A DNA stretch of 64,000 nt, taken from contig NZ_JAKKCM010000003.1 of the NCBI RefSeq assembly GCF_021728395.1, forward strand, positions 419,046 to 483,045, read 5' to 3'. The position numbers and the translations under genes were made by a program. Positions 39,020 through 48,758 of this stretch are shown here, one piece after another (the stretch's first letter is position 1; every line of letters starts with the position of its first letter). Under the pieces are notes generated by a model. It had not been told where the DNA came from and searched no databases. It saw only the letters and a program-made list of their open reading frames with translations. The stretch comes from Vibrio sp. J1-1 (lineage in GTDB: Bacteria; Pseudomonadota; Gammaproteobacteria; Enterobacterales; Vibrionaceae).

Positions 39020-40174
39020 ATGGCTAAGCACCTGTTTACTTCTGAGTCAGTATCAGAAGGTCATCCAGATAAAATTGCAGACCAGATTTCTGATGCGGTT
39101 CTTGACGCGATTCTAGAGCAAGATCCAAAGGCTCGTGTTGCATGTGAGACTTACGTTAAAACCGGTATGGTAATGGTGGGTGGTGAAATCACGACTTCAG
39201 CATGGGTTGACATTGAAGAGCTAACTCGTGAAACCGTTCGTGAAATCGGCTACGTACACTCAGATATGGGTTTTGATGCCAACTCTTGTGCAGTACTAAA
39301 CACAATTGGTAAACAGTCACCAGATATCAACCAAGGTGTTGATAAAGCGGATCCAAAAGAGCAAGGCGCCGGTGACCAAGGCATCATGTTCGGTTACGCA
39401 TGTAACGAAACTGAAGTTCTAATGCCAGCTCCAATTACGTACTCTCACCGTCTTGTTGAAAAACAAGCAGAAGTACGTAAGAACGGTACACTACCGTGGT
39501 TGCGCCCAGATGCGAAATCTCAGGTAACGTTCCAGTACGACCAAGGTAAGATCGTAGGTATCGATGCTGTTGTTCTATCAACTCAGCACTGTGATTCAAT
39601 CTCAACTCCTGAACTGCGTGAAGCAGTAATGGAAGAGATCATCAAGCCAGTTCTACCTTCAGAGTGGATCAACAAAGAGACTAACTTCTTCATTAACCCA
39701 ACAGGCCGTTTTGTAATCGGTGGCCCAATGGGTGACTGTGGTCTGACTGGACGTAAGATTATCGTAGATACTTACGGCGGTGCAGCTCGTCACGGTGGTG
39801 GTGCGTTCTCTGGGAAAGATCCATCAAAAGTTGACCGTAGTGCAGCATACGCAGCACGTTACGTAGCGAAAAACATCGTTGCAGCTGGTATGGCTGACCG
39901 TTGTGAAATCCAACTTTCTTACGCTATCGGTGTTGCGGATCCAACATCAATCATGGTGGAAACGTTTGGTACTGAGAAAGTATCTCACGACATCATCATC
40001 GAAGCGGTACGTCAGTTCTTCGACCTACGTCCATACGGCCTGCAAGAAATGCTTAACCTTCTGCAGCCAATCTACAAGAAGACAGCAGCATACGGCCACT
40101 TTGGTCGTGAAGAGTTCCCATGGGAAGCAACTGATAAAGCAGCACTTCTTCGCGAATTCGCTGGCATCAAGTAA
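39020..40174 (+). CDS. metK: S-adenosylmethionine synthetase
   Basis: Makes SAM from methionine and ATP. 384 aa as in E. coli. Signatures: [18 protein letters not shown] (N-terminal), [12 protein letters not shown] (nucleotide loop) and [17 protein letters not shown]. Divergent from tkt; own terminator. Likely MetJ-repressed. Confidence 0.98.
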   Translation: MAKHLFTSESVSEGHPDKIADQISDAVLDAILEQDPKARVACETYVKTGMVMVGGEITTSAWVDIEELTRETVREIGYVHSDMGFDANSCAVLNTIGKQSPDINQGVDKADPKEQGAGDQGIMFGYACNETEVLMPAPITYSHRLVEKQAEVRKNGTLPWLRPDAKSQVTFQYDQGKIVGIDAVVLSTQHCDSISTPELREAVMEEIIKPVLPSEWINKETNFFINPTGRFVIGGPMGDCGLTGRKIIVDTYGGAARHGGGAFSGKDPSKVDRSAAYAARYVAKNIVAAGMADRCEIQLSYAIGVADPTSIMVETFGTEKVSHDIIIEAVRQFFDLRPYGLQEMLNLLQPIYKKTAAYGHFGREEFPWEATDKAALLREFAGIK

Positions 40175-40195
40175 TTGAGCTTGCTCTGAATTCCC

Positions 40196-40226
40196 AAAGC
40201 CCTCGCCTTATGGCGGGGGCTTTTTT
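40196..40226 (+). terminator. Terminator after metK
   Basis: AAAGCCCTCGCC, loop TTAT, GGCGGGGGCTTT, then a T-run. Confidence 0.92.
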
Positions 40227-40486
40227 CGTCCTATTCCCCATACGCCTCTATCCACCAGCCCCGTCTACCAAGAACAAATTTTAAGCAAATAGTTGTAAAT
40301 TGTCCCAACTCCGCCAATAGTTAAAATATTGTTAAATACGATTTCAATAACAACACGGATGTAAGCTAGTGTGACTTCAGCAACCTTGGGAAAAGCGTTA
40401 GCTAGGCATCCTTTATGACTTAACCTAGTAGGGGTTGGTTGAGCCATTTTTCAGATAACTGCGTAGGAATAAGCCAAGGAGGAGTT

Positions 40487-41284
40487 ATGCCTCGAACAGT
40501 CAATCCATCCAACTTCCACAGCAAGCGAAAGGAAGTCCCTGATAACGAATACGCTAGAACTATTCCGTGCAACACGGTCAACATTAGCGCGCCATTCCAC
40601 TGGCTCGCATTAGGGCTTCATGATTTCGTGCGAATGCCGCTCATTAGTGCGTTTTATGGGGTGTGCTTTATGGCAGCAGCCATCGGCATCGTACTGCTTG
40701 TGCAATGGCAAGGGACACATTTAGTCGTAATGCCAAGCTTAATCGTCTACATGCTTATTGGGCCATTTTTAGCCCTAGGCTTGTATGATGCAAGTTGGGA
40801 GAGAGAACGCGGACACAAAGCTCGCCTGTTTCACTCAATGAAAGCGATAGGCCGTAACTCGACGTCTCAATGGGCATTTGCCGTTCTGCTTGCCGTTTGT
40901 ATGATTTTCTGGATGCGAATCGCCGCGCTTCTTCATGCGTTGTATCCATCCGTACAAGGTGCACCGCTTACAGAGTTCTTGCCCTTCTTAGTGATTGGCT
41001 CACTCATCGGCTTTATACTGGCAAGTGTAGTATTCAGCATTTCAGCCTTCTCAATTCCATTGATGATGGAACGCAGAGTTGACATGATGACCGCGGTCTT
41101 CACCAGCTTTAATGCGGTTAAATCCAACATTCCAGCCATGATCGTTTGGGCAGCAATCATCTGTGGCGGCATCTTGATTGGTTTTGCCACCTACGGAATC
41201 GGAATGTTGTTTACCATGCCTATTCTTGGCTACGGCACATGGCATGCTTACCATGCAACGATTAAGAAAAAGCACACACCTTAA
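40487..41284 (+). CDS. DUF2189 multi-spanning membrane protein
   Basis: 265 aa from ATG 40487, which has an excellent ribosome binding site (AAGGAGGAGTT); the longer frame upstream is not needed. An N-terminal cytoplasmic tail is followed by about six hydrophobic segments in pairs (roughly 55-100, 130-160, 170-200, 220-255). WERERGHKARLFHSM and the paired layout fit DUF2189. Function unknown; members are common next to core genes in marine gammaproteobacteria. Flanked by terminators on both sides, so it is monocistronic. Confidence 0.8.
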   Translation: MPRTVNPSNFHSKRKEVPDNEYARTIPCNTVNISAPFHWLALGLHDFVRMPLISAFYGVCFMAAAIGIVLLVQWQGTHLVVMPSLIVYMLIGPFLALGLYDASWERERGHKARLFHSMKAIGRNSTSQWAFAVLLAVCMIFWMRIAALLHALYPSVQGAPLTEFLPFLVIGSLIGFILASVVFSISAFSIPLMMERRVDMMTAVFTSFNAVKSNIPAMIVWAAIICGGILIGFATYGIGMLFTMPILGYGTWHAYHATIKKKHTP

Positions 41285-41303
41285 TTCAGTGATGCTATGA
41301 TCC

Positions 41304-41329
41304 AGCCCTCGCTACTGCGGGGGCTTTTT
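41304..41329 (+). terminator. Terminator after the DUF2189 gene
   Basis: AGCCCTCGC, loop TACT, GCGGGGGCT, then T-run. It is nearly the same sequence as the metK terminator at 40196. Confidence 0.88.
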
Positions 41330-41349
41330 ATTGAATTTGAGAGGAAAGA

Positions 41350-41847
41350 ATGGACACTGAACTAAGCGACAAAGCAAAACAGGTGATGGCGCACTGTATC
41401 GCATTAGCTGAACATGCTTTTAAGCGTTCATTCCCTCTTCCCAGTTTGACCTTTAAAGTCCGAGGTAAAGCAGCAGGAAAAGCGTACCTTCAGCTCAATG
41501 AGATTCGTCTCAACCCGGTTTTATTTAAAGAAAACACCCAAGCTTTCTTGCAAGAAGTCATACCCCATGAGGTCGCCCACTTAATCACGTATCAGCTATA
41601 CGGTCGCGTTCGCCCTCATGGCAAAGAGTGGCAAACCGTAATGGAATCCGTATTTAACGTTCCAGCCAAAACCACACATAGTTTTGAAGTCTCTTCCGTT
41701 CAAGGTAAAACCTTCGAGTACCATTGTCGCTGTACGACATATCCATTGTCTATTCGCCGTCACAACAAAGTACTTCGAAAACAAGCCGTATATTCGTGTC
41801 AAAAATGTCGTCAGCCTCTTAAGTTCACTGGCGTTCAGCTTACTTAG
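41350..41847 (+). CDS. sprT: SprT family zinc metalloprotease-like protein
   Basis: 165 aa. [13 protein letters not shown] contains the HExxH zinc site and a downstream His is in RPHGKEW. The C-terminus has a four-Cys zinc ribbon (YHCRC ... SCQKCRQP). The family resembles Spartan proteases of DNA-protein crosslinks; the bacterial role is not firm. Adjacent endonuclease I and the sprT-endA-rsmE-gshB order match E. coli. Confidence 0.93.
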   Translation: MDTELSDKAKQVMAHCIALAEHAFKRSFPLPSLTFKVRGKAAGKAYLQLNEIRLNPVLFKENTQAFLQEVIPHEVAHLITYQLYGRVRPHGKEWQTVMESVFNVPAKTTHSFEVSSVQGKTFEYHCRCTTYPLSIRRHNKVLRKQAVYSCQKCRQPLKFTGVQLT

Positions 41848-41977
41848 TCTCTCACTCAATTAACCACCAGTTGGAAAGATTGACCCACTTTTCTTTTTTA
41901 TTATTAACTTGCTTATTACGAAAGCTAATATCTGAGTGATAGAATGGATAAAGTCATACTTTTTAAAGACTTTAACC

Positions 41978-42673
41978 ATGAAATACCTGTTCTCTTTATT
42001 CATTCTTGCACTATCCAGTGCTGCCGTGGCTGCGCCACCAAGTTCATTTTCAGCTGCTAAGCGCGAAGCGGTAAAAATCTATCAAGATCATCCCACCAGC
42101 TTCTACTGTGGTTGCAATATTCAATGGCAAGGCAAGAAAGGCTTACCTGACCTTGCTTCGTGCGGCTACCAGGTCCGAAAACAAGAAAGACGAGCCTCAC
42201 GCATCGAGTGGGAACATGTCGTTCCAGCTTGGCAATTCGGACACCAGCGGCAATGCTGGCAAAACGGCGGCCGTAAAAACTGCTCTCGTAATGACAAAGC
42301 ATTCCGCTCAATGGAAGCCGATCTGCATAACCTGACCCCCGCAATTGGTGAAGTCAATGGCGACCGCTCTAACTACAATTTCAGTCAGTGGAATGGTATC
42401 GATGGCGTAACCTACGGTCGTTGCGAAGTTCAAGTGAACTTTAAACAACGCAAAGTCATGCCACCAGACCGAGCACGTGGCTCAATCGCTCGCACCTATC
42501 TTTATATGAGCAAAGAGTACGGTTTCAAACTATCCAAGCAACAAACTCAGTTAATGAGTGCATGGAACAAAACCTACCCTGCAGATAAATGGGAGTGCGA
42601 ACGCGATAAGCGCATTGCCAAAGTACAAGGCAACCATAATCCATTCGTTAAAGAGGCCTGTCGTGCACTGTAA
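41978..42673 (+). CDS. endA: Endonuclease I (Dns-type secreted/periplasmic DNase)
   Basis: Non-specific DNase. 231 aa from ATG 41978, which begins with a signal peptide ([19 protein letters not shown]). Eight Cys residues in the mature part are typical of Vibrio Dns, where disulfides activate the enzyme outside the cytoplasm. The catalytic motif is [12 protein letters not shown], with [17 protein letters not shown] as the metal site. In V. cholerae, Dns limits natural transformation and is repressed by HapR. Confidence 0.93.
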   Translation: MKYLFSLFILALSSAAVAAPPSSFSAAKREAVKIYQDHPTSFYCGCNIQWQGKKGLPDLASCGYQVRKQERRASRIEWEHVVPAWQFGHQRQCWQNGGRKNCSRNDKAFRSMEADLHNLTPAIGEVNGDRSNYNFSQWNGIDGVTYGRCEVQVNFKQRKVMPPDRARGSIARTYLYMSKEYGFKLSKQQTQLMSAWNKTYPADKWECERDKRIAKVQGNHNPFVKEACRAL

Positions 42674-42712
42674 TCATCATCAATAGCGACAATCGCCAAT
42701 CTTTCCTGTTTA

Positions 42713-42743
42713 AGGCGTTTCATTTACTCCACTTGAAACGCCT
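42713..42743 (+). terminator. Hairpin after endonuclease I gene
   Basis: AGGCGTTTCA / TGAAACGCCT with an 11-nt loop. T-tract is delayed (CTTGTTTTTTAG about 15 bases later), so termination is uncertain. Confidence 0.5.
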
Positions 42744-42813
42744 CTTGCCCCTTGTTTTTTAGATGGAAAGCATCCATGTTAGGAACTAAGTTTATTCTCT
42801 TGCTGGAAATCTC

Positions 42814-43545
42814 ATGCGTATCCCTCGAATTTATCATCCAGAAACCATTCAACAACTTGGTACAACCCCTTTAAGTGAGGACGCCGCTGGCCATATTGGT
42901 CGCGTACTTCGTATGAAAGAAGGTCAGGAGGTTCTCCTATTTGACGGTAGTGGTGCAGAGTTTCCCGCAGTTATCGCAGAAGTCAGCAAAAAGAATGTCC
43001 TCGTAGACATCTCTGAGCGCGTAGAGAACAGCATTGAATCCCCTTTGGATCTCCACCTAGGACAGGTCATTTCACGGGGCGACAAGATGGAGTTCACCAT
43101 TCAAAAGTCGGTAGAACTCGGGGTAAATACCATCACTCCCCTTATTTCTGAACGTTGTGGCGTGAAGCTCGATCAGAAACGATTTGAGAAGAAACTGGCC
43201 CAATGGCAGAAGATTGCTATCAGCGCTTGTGAGCAGTGTGGACGTAACATCGTCCCGGAGATTCGCCCAATCATGAGCTTGGAAGAGTGGAGCAAAGAAG
43301 AGTACGATGGACTTAAGCTCAACCTTCACCCTCGTGCCAAATATTCGATCAACACCCTGCCAACACCGGTTAAAAAAGTTCGTCTGCTAATCGGCCCTGA
43401 AGGCGGCTTGTCATCTGAAGAAATCGATATGACCCGCGAGTACCAATTTGAAGAGACGCTTCTCGGCCCACGAGTGCTGCGCACCGAAACAGCGGCTCTT
43501 ACCGCAATTACAGCCTTACAAGTTCGTTTCGGCGATCTTGGTTAA
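42814..43545 (+). CDS. rsmE: 16S rRNA (uracil-1498-N3)-methyltransferase RsmE
   Basis: SPOUT-class methyltransferase for m3U1498 in 16S rRNA. 243 aa. N-terminal PUA-like part, then knotted SAM domain with [15 protein letters not shown] and [16 protein letters not shown]. gshB follows after 14 bp, giving the rsmE-gshB-yqgE-ruvX order of E. coli. Confidence 0.96.
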   Translation: MRIPRIYHPETIQQLGTTPLSEDAAGHIGRVLRMKEGQEVLLFDGSGAEFPAVIAEVSKKNVLVDISERVENSIESPLDLHLGQVISRGDKMEFTIQKSVELGVNTITPLISERCGVKLDQKRFEKKLAQWQKIAISACEQCGRNIVPEIRPIMSLEEWSKEEYDGLKLNLHPRAKYSINTLPTPVKKVRLLIGPEGGLSSEEIDMTREYQFEETLLGPRVLRTETAALTAITALQVRFGDLG

Positions 43546-43559
43546 AACGGAGAAAAATA

Positions 43560-44510
43560 ATGATCAAACTCGGTATTGTTATGGACCCAATTTCGTCCAT
43601 TAACATCAAGAAAGACTCTAGCTTTGCCATGATGCTTGAAGCGCAGCGCCGCGGCTACGAAATCCACTACATGGAAATGAATGATCTTCACCTCGACCAA
43701 GGCGTAGCGATTGCTGACACTAAAGTGGTCGAACTGAAAGAAGATCCAAACGGCTGGTACGAGTTCAAATCAGAGCAAACCATCGAGCTATCTGAGTTAG
43801 ACGCGGTTCTGATGCGTAAAGATCCTCCGTTTGACACTGAATACATCTACGCGACTTACATCCTTGAGCGTGCAGAAGAGCAAGGCACGCTCATCCTCAA
43901 CAAACCTCAAAGTCTGCGTGATTGTAATGAGAAACTATTTACTGCTTGGTTCCCAGAGCTGACGCCTACCACCATCGTGACTCGTAAAGCCGAAAAGATT
44001 AAAGCTTTCCGCGAAGAGCACGGCGATGTGATCTTAAAACCTCTTGATGGCATGGGTGGGGCGTCTATTTTCCGCGTGAAAGAGAACGATCCAAACGTAT
44101 CAGTGATCATCGAAACACTGACTAACCATGGTCAGAATTACGCGATGGCACAAACATTCGTACCTGATATCAGCAATGGTGACAAGCGTATTCTCGTGGT
44201 TGATGGCGAGCCAATGCCTTACTGTCTGGCCCGTATTCCTGCGAAAGGCGAAACGCGCGGTAACCTTGCAGCGGGCGGCACAGGTGAAGCTCGTCCTCTC
44301 AGTGAAACAGACATTAAAATCGCCCAAACCGTAGCCCCAACTCTGAAAGAAAAAGGGCTTATTTTTGTGGGCCTTGATGTGATTGGCGATAAGCTGACAG
44401 AAATCAACGTAACCAGCCCAACTTGTATCCGTGAGATCGAAGCGGCGTTTGATATCTCAATCACCGGTAAACTAATGGATGCAATTGAACGCAGACTGAA
44501 GAGCGAATAA
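43560..44510 (+). CDS. gshB: Glutathione synthetase
   Basis: ATP-grasp ligase joining gamma-glutamylcysteine and glycine. 316 aa. N-terminal MIKLGIVMDPISSINIKKDS; ATP-grasp loops VILKPLDGMGGASIF and the metal site INVTSPTCIREIE. Preceded by GGAGAAAAATA. The 106 bp after it hold a perfect 13 bp inverted repeat. Confidence 0.97.
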   Translation: MIKLGIVMDPISSINIKKDSSFAMMLEAQRRGYEIHYMEMNDLHLDQGVAIADTKVVELKEDPNGWYEFKSEQTIELSELDAVLMRKDPPFDTEYIYATYILERAEEQGTLILNKPQSLRDCNEKLFTAWFPELTPTTIVTRKAEKIKAFREEHGDVILKPLDGMGGASIFRVKENDPNVSVIIETLTNHGQNYAMAQTFVPDISNGDKRILVVDGEPMPYCLARIPAKGETRGNLAAGGTGEARPLSETDIKIAQTVAPTLKEKGLIFVGLDVIGDKLTEINVTSPTCIREIEAAFDISITGKLMDAIERRLKSE

Positions 44511-44550
44511 ATAAATATATAGTAAAGTTATAGTAGAGAGCCAAATGCAA

Positions 44551-44591
44551 ACTTAAGCAAATTCATGCATATAGTACCAATTTGCTTAAGT
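44551..44591. repeat. Perfect 13 bp inverted repeat between gshB and yqgE
   Basis: ACTTAAGCAAATT, a 15-base spacer, AATTTGCTTAAGT. No T-run follows, so it is not a canonical terminator. It could be a protein-binding dyad or an mRNA hairpin just before yqgE. Confidence 0.7.
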
Positions 44592-44616
44592 GCACTTCTG
44601 AGTCCTAAGGATCAGT

Positions 44617-45186
44617 ATGAATATGAACCTCACAAACCATTTTTTAGTTGCCATGCCTGGAATGAAAGATCCCTATTTCCAGAATAGCGTGATCTACGTC
44701 TGCGAGCACAACGAAGAAGGCGCAATGGGGTTAATAATCAATGCGCCAGTCGATATCACGGTGGGTAACATGCTTAAGCAAGTCAAAGTACAACCTGTAC
44801 ACCCGCGCTTGTTCGAAGCGAGCCTTGACAGGCCTGTATATAACGGCGGCCCGATCTCAGAAGATCGTGGTTTTATTCTGCATAAACCGAAAGATTACTA
44901 TGAATCCAGTATTCAGATGACCGATGACCTTGCAGTGACAACCTCGCGAGATATTCTGACTGTGTTAGGTACCGAAGCTGAGCCAAGCGACTATTTGGTT
45001 GCTTTGGGCTACGCAGGCTGGAGCGCAGGACAGCTGGAAAATGAGTTAGTTGAAAACTCCTGGCTAACCATTGAAGCTACGCCAGAAATCATCTTTGATA
45101 CCCCAATTACAGACCGTTGGAAAAAAGCAGTAGAAAAACTGGGGATCGACCCGAGTCAGCTTTCTTCTGACGCAGGACATGCCTGA
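44617..45186 (+). CDS. yqgE: YqgE/AlgH (UPF0301) family protein
   Basis: 189 aa, UPF0301. Typical segments: [40 protein letters not shown] and [15 protein letters not shown]. AlgH was once thought to regulate alginate; true function unknown. ATG 44617 is favoured by AAGGA five bases upstream; an in-frame ATG two codons later is the position used in E. coli. Confidence 0.92.
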   Translation: MNMNLTNHFLVAMPGMKDPYFQNSVIYVCEHNEEGAMGLIINAPVDITVGNMLKQVKVQPVHPRLFEASLDRPVYNGGPISEDRGFILHKPKDYYESSIQMTDDLAVTTSRDILTVLGTEAEPSDYLVALGYAGWSAGQLENELVENSWLTIEATPEIIFDTPITDRWKKAVEKLGIDPSQLSSDAGHA

Positions 45187-45227
45187 TAAGTCAGACAGTT
45201 CCCCTAGATTGAGATTTGAGACACCTT

Positions 45228-45653
45228 ATGTCACGTACTATTATGGCTTTTGATTTTGGAACCAAAAGCATCGGCAGCGCGATTGGCCAGGAAATTACCG
45301 GTACCGCTTCCCCACTCAAAGCTTTTAAAGCCAATGATGGCATTCCAAACTGGGACGACATCGAAAAACAGATCAAAGAATGGCAACCGGATTTATTGGT
45401 TGTGGGGCTACCGACAGACCTTCACGGCAAAGACTTGGAAACCATTACTCCCCGTGCAAAGAAGTTTGCTAATCGTTTACAAGGCCGTTATGGCTTGCCT
45501 GTTGAACTGCACGATGAACGTTTGTCCACAGCTGAAGCTCGTGCAGACTTGTTCGAAATGGGTGGCTACAAAGCGCTGTCAAAAGGGAATATCGATTGTC
45601 AATCCGCAGTTGTCATTCTAGAAAGCTGGTTTGAAAACCTTTGGAATGAGTAA
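45228..45653 (+). CDS. ruvX: RuvX / YqgF RNase H-fold protein
   Basis: 141 aa putative Holliday junction resolvase or pre-16S rRNA nuclease with RNase H fold. [15 protein letters not shown] carries the first catalytic Asp; [10 protein letters not shown] the Glu; the last Asp is in NIDCQSAV. Start ATG 45228 (E. coli begins at the same place); the extended frame starts at a TTG. In the yqgE-ruvX pair with a 41 bp gap. Confidence 0.93.
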   Translation: MSRTIMAFDFGTKSIGSAIGQEITGTASPLKAFKANDGIPNWDDIEKQIKEWQPDLLVVGLPTDLHGKDLETITPRAKKFANRLQGRYGLPVELHDERLSTAEARADLFEMGGYKALSKGNIDCQSAVVILESWFENLWNE

Positions 45654-45664
45654 ATTAGCTTAAA

Positions 45665-45697
45665 AAGAAAAGGTTGGTACCTGCCAACCTTTTTATT
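45665..45697. terminator. Bidirectional terminator between ruvX and pilU
   Basis: AAAGGTTGG, loop TACCTG, CCAACCTTT with T-run to the right and A-rich run to the left. Confidence 0.9.
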
Positions 45698-45716
45698 GTC
45701 TGGAATATGGGAAGCC

Positions 45717-46823
45717 CTAGTCCATATCGATCTTAACGTTCGCCAAACTGCCTGTTGCTAGAGGCTCACCGCGTTGGGTTTTCAGCATGAGACGCAGATC
45801 ATTAGCAGAATCTGCACTGTGCAATGCATCTTCTTCACTGATTTTCCCTTGCATCACTAACTTGTAGAGTGACTGGTCAAAGGTCAGCATACCAAACTCG
45901 TTTGAGCGAGACATCGTCGACTTCAATTCATGCAGATCACCTCGACGGATTAAATCCGAAACACGTGGACTGTTCAGCAGGATCTCAAATACGCCATGAC
46001 GTCCCTGCCCACTTTTATCGCGGATCAACTGCTGGCCAACCACGCCTTTTAAGTTCATAGATAGATCAAACAAGAACTGATCTTTTTGATCTTTGGGTAC
46101 TAAATGAAGAATCCGCTCTAAAGCCTGGTTAGCGTTGTTAGCGTGGAGAGTCGCCATACACAAATGCCCAGTTTCAGCAAAGGTCATCGCATACTCCATG
46201 GTCTCTCTACTGCGGATTTCGCCGATCAAAATCATATCCGGGGCCTGACGCAGAGAGTTTTTTAGTGCCACTTCGTAGCTTTCTGTATCTAAACCGACTT
46301 CACGCTGGGTTACGATACAACGCTTGTGTTCATGAACAAATTCGATCGGATCTTCTACCGTCAGGATATGGCCTGTCTTGTTGTTGTTTCGGTAGCCTGT
46401 CATTGCCGCCATTGTTGTTGACTTACCAGAGCCCGTTGCACCAACCACCAGCACCAGACCTCGCTTAGCAATCGCCAAATCTTGCAACACTAAAGGCAGT
46501 TTAAGCTGCTCAAAGGTAGGAATGTTAGTTTCAATCCGACGAATAACCGCACCCGGCAATTCTCTTTGGAAAAAGGCACTAACGCGGAAACGACCGCATT
46601 CTCTGACAATAGCAAAGTTAGATTCTCGACTTTTTCGAAACTCCTGACGACGCTCAGGATCCATTGCATTATCCAGTAGCTGAGCCACATCATTTTCAGT
46701 CAGCTTTTCACCTTGTGGGCGTAACTCACCGTCGACCCGATACAAAATTGGCGCGCCGACCGTGATATAAAGATCCGACGCTTGTAGCGCCAGCATACCT
46801 TCAAGAAATTTATTCAGATCCAT
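45717..46823 (-). CDS. pilU: Type IV pilus retraction ATPase PilU
   Basis: PilT paralogue that works with PilT in pilus retraction. 368 aa. Walker A GATGSGKSTT (about 134-143), Asp box, Walker B (DMILIGEIRSRETM), His box. Ends with a PilU-like extension (QRGEPLATGSLANVKIDMD) beyond the PilT length. pilT lies 30 bp upstream, as in V. cholerae, where this pair drives DNA uptake and twitching. Confidence 0.95.
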   Translation of the reverse strand: MDLNKFLEGMLALQASDLYITVGAPILYRVDGELRPQGEKLTENDVAQLLDNAMDPERRQEFRKSRESNFAIVRECGRFRVSAFFQRELPGAVIRRIETNIPTFEQLKLPLVLQDLAIAKRGLVLVVGATGSGKSTTMAAMTGYRNNNKTGHILTVEDPIEFVHEHKRCIVTQREVGLDTESYEVALKNSLRQAPDMILIGEIRSRETMEYAMTFAETGHLCMATLHANNANQALERILHLVPKDQKDQFLFDLSMNLKGVVGQQLIRDKSGQGRHGVFEILLNSPRVSDLIRRGDLHELKSTMSRSNEFGMLTFDQSLYKLVMQGKISEEDALHSADSANDLRLMLKTQRGEPLATGSLANVKIDMD

Positions 46824-46853
46824 TTTCCGTATTCACCATTGTCTGCATGAGTG

Positions 46854-47894
46854 TTACGAGAACTGCTGTACATCAAGCCCAACTTTGCTGTCGGCCTCTT
46901 CGTGAGAAACAATACCTTGCGCCAATAGCTGACGAGCATTTTGCTCCATGGTCTGCATACCGTGTGCCGCGCCAGTTTGAATTATCGAGTACATCTGTGC
47001 GACTTTATCTTCGCGAATCAAGTTACGGATTGCTGGTGTCGCCATCATGATTTCGTGGCAGGCTACTCGGCCTCCCCCATTACGTTTTAATAGCTTCTGG
47101 GCAATCACTGAACTTAACGATTCTGACAACATCGAACGCACCATGTCTTTGTCGCTACCCGGAAATACATCGATAATACGGTCAATGGTTTTTGCGGCTG
47201 AACTGGTGTGTAGCGTTCCAAAAACCAAATGACCAGTTTCTGCGGCGGTCAACGCAAGGCTAATGGTTTCTTTATCACGCATCTCACCCACTAAGATGAC
47301 ATCCGGGTCTTCACGTAATGCACTGCGCAAGGCGTTTTGGAAGCTATGAGTGTCACGGTGAACTTCACGCTGATTGATCAAACATTTGTTGTTGGTATGA
47401 ACAAATTCAATTGGATCTTCAATTGTGAGAATGTGCTTATTGTGATTACGATTGATGTAGTCGACAATGGCAGCTAAAGTCGTCGATTTACCAGAGCCAG
47501 TTGGCCCAGTTACCAGAACTAAGCCTTTTTGTCCGCTGGCAATCTTGCTGAAGATTTCTGGTGCTTCGAGTTGATCAAGCGTTGGTATGCTGCTTGGAAT
47601 GGTACGAAATACCGCAGCGCAGCCGCGGGACTGGTTAAAGGCGTTGACACGAAAGCGACCTACGTTCTGTAGTTCAAAAGAAAAATCAACTTCGAGTTTT
47701 TCTTCGAACTCACTGCGTTGAGCGTCATTCATGATTTCGAATACCAAGCGATGTACCTCTTGGTGTGTAAACGCTGGAATACCGAGCTTTCTCACATCGC
47801 CATCAATTCTGACCATAGGTGCTACACCTGCAGAAAGATGTAGATCTGAGGCATTATGTTTTACACTAAAATCCAGTAACTCAGTGATATCCAT
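46854..47894 (-). CDS. pilT: Type IV pilus retraction ATPase PilT
   Basis: Hexameric ATPase at the pilus base that depolymerises pilin. 346 aa. Walker A GPTGSGKSTT, Walker B DVILVGEMRDKET, HLVFGTLHT. C-terminal AIRNLIREDK is the AIRNLIRE motif needed for retraction in PilT. Divergent from yggS with only 28 bp between starts, so promoters overlap or lie inside the genes. Confidence 0.97.
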   Translation of the reverse strand: MDITELLDFSVKHNASDLHLSAGVAPMVRIDGDVRKLGIPAFTHQEVHRLVFEIMNDAQRSEFEEKLEVDFSFELQNVGRFRVNAFNQSRGCAAVFRTIPSSIPTLDQLEAPEIFSKIASGQKGLVLVTGPTGSGKSTTLAAIVDYINRNHNKHILTIEDPIEFVHTNNKCLINQREVHRDTHSFQNALRSALREDPDVILVGEMRDKETISLALTAAETGHLVFGTLHTSSAAKTIDRIIDVFPGSDKDMVRSMLSESLSSVIAQKLLKRNGGGRVACHEIMMATPAIRNLIREDKVAQMYSIIQTGAAHGMQTMEQNARQLLAQGIVSHEEADSKVGLDVQQFS

Positions 47895-47922
47895 TTAAAA
47901 TCCTTAAGTCTAAAGTACAGCT

Positions 47923-48636
47923 ATGAGTAGTATTCAACAAAATATTGAACATATCACCTCTCAAATTCGCAACGACGAGCAAAAATGCGGTCGTGCTCCG
48001 GAGTCAGTGCAACTTCTAGCGGTAAGTAAAACCAAACCCGTAGAAGCCATTCTTGAAGCTTACCAAGCTGGTCAAACCGCATTTGGTGAAAACTATGTGC
48101 AAGAGGGCGTGGATAAAGTTCAGCACTTTGCACAGCATTATCCAGATAATTGCATAGAATGGCACTTCATCGGACCAATTCAGTCCAATAAATCACGCCT
48201 TGTCGCTGAACATTTCGATTGGGTTCACACCATCGACCGCGCAAAGATCGCGCAACGTCTTAATGATCAACGCCCTAACGAATTAAAACCCTTACAGGTA
48301 CTGATTCAAGTGAACACCAGTGGCGAAGACTCAAAATCTGGCGTAACCGGTGAAGAAATATTCGAACTGGCTGAGTTGATTTCTCGCCTTCCGAACCTCA
48401 CGTTAAGAGGATTGATGTCTATTCCTGCTAACGTATCGGACTATGATGCACAACTTCATGAGTTCCAGAAGCTGGCGGCATTGAAGCAAACGCTTCAGCA
48501 GCAGTATCCGGACATAGACACATTGTCCATGGGGATGAGTGGCGACATGACGGCGGCGATAGAAGCCGGTAGCACGATGGTTCGTATCGGAACAGCGATT
48601 TTTGGCGCACGTGACTATAACTCAAAAAGTGAATAG
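47923..48636 (+). CDS. yggS: PLP homeostasis protein YggS
   Basis: PLP-binding barrel protein that buffers pyridoxal phosphate. 237 aa. PLP Lys in LLAVSKTKP; FGENYVQEG; WHFIGPIQSNKS; MGMSGDMTAAIEAGSTMVRIG near the end. First of yggS-proC-yggT-yggU, the conserved YGGT cluster. Confidence 0.95.
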   Translation: MSSIQQNIEHITSQIRNDEQKCGRAPESVQLLAVSKTKPVEAILEAYQAGQTAFGENYVQEGVDKVQHFAQHYPDNCIEWHFIGPIQSNKSRLVAEHFDWVHTIDRAKIAQRLNDQRPNELKPLQVLIQVNTSGEDSKSGVTGEEIFELAELISRLPNLTLRGLMSIPANVSDYDAQLHEFQKLAALKQTLQQQYPDIDTLSMGMSGDMTAAIEAGSTMVRIGTAIFGARDYNSKSE

Positions 48637-48758
48637 CCATTACCAGTAAGCGAAAAAAGCTCAATCTTCGCATCACAAAGTTAAGCGGTAAGACTTAATT
48701 GTCACTATGCACACCCGTGCATTGTAAATAGTAAAGTATCACAATGGAAATCAGACAA

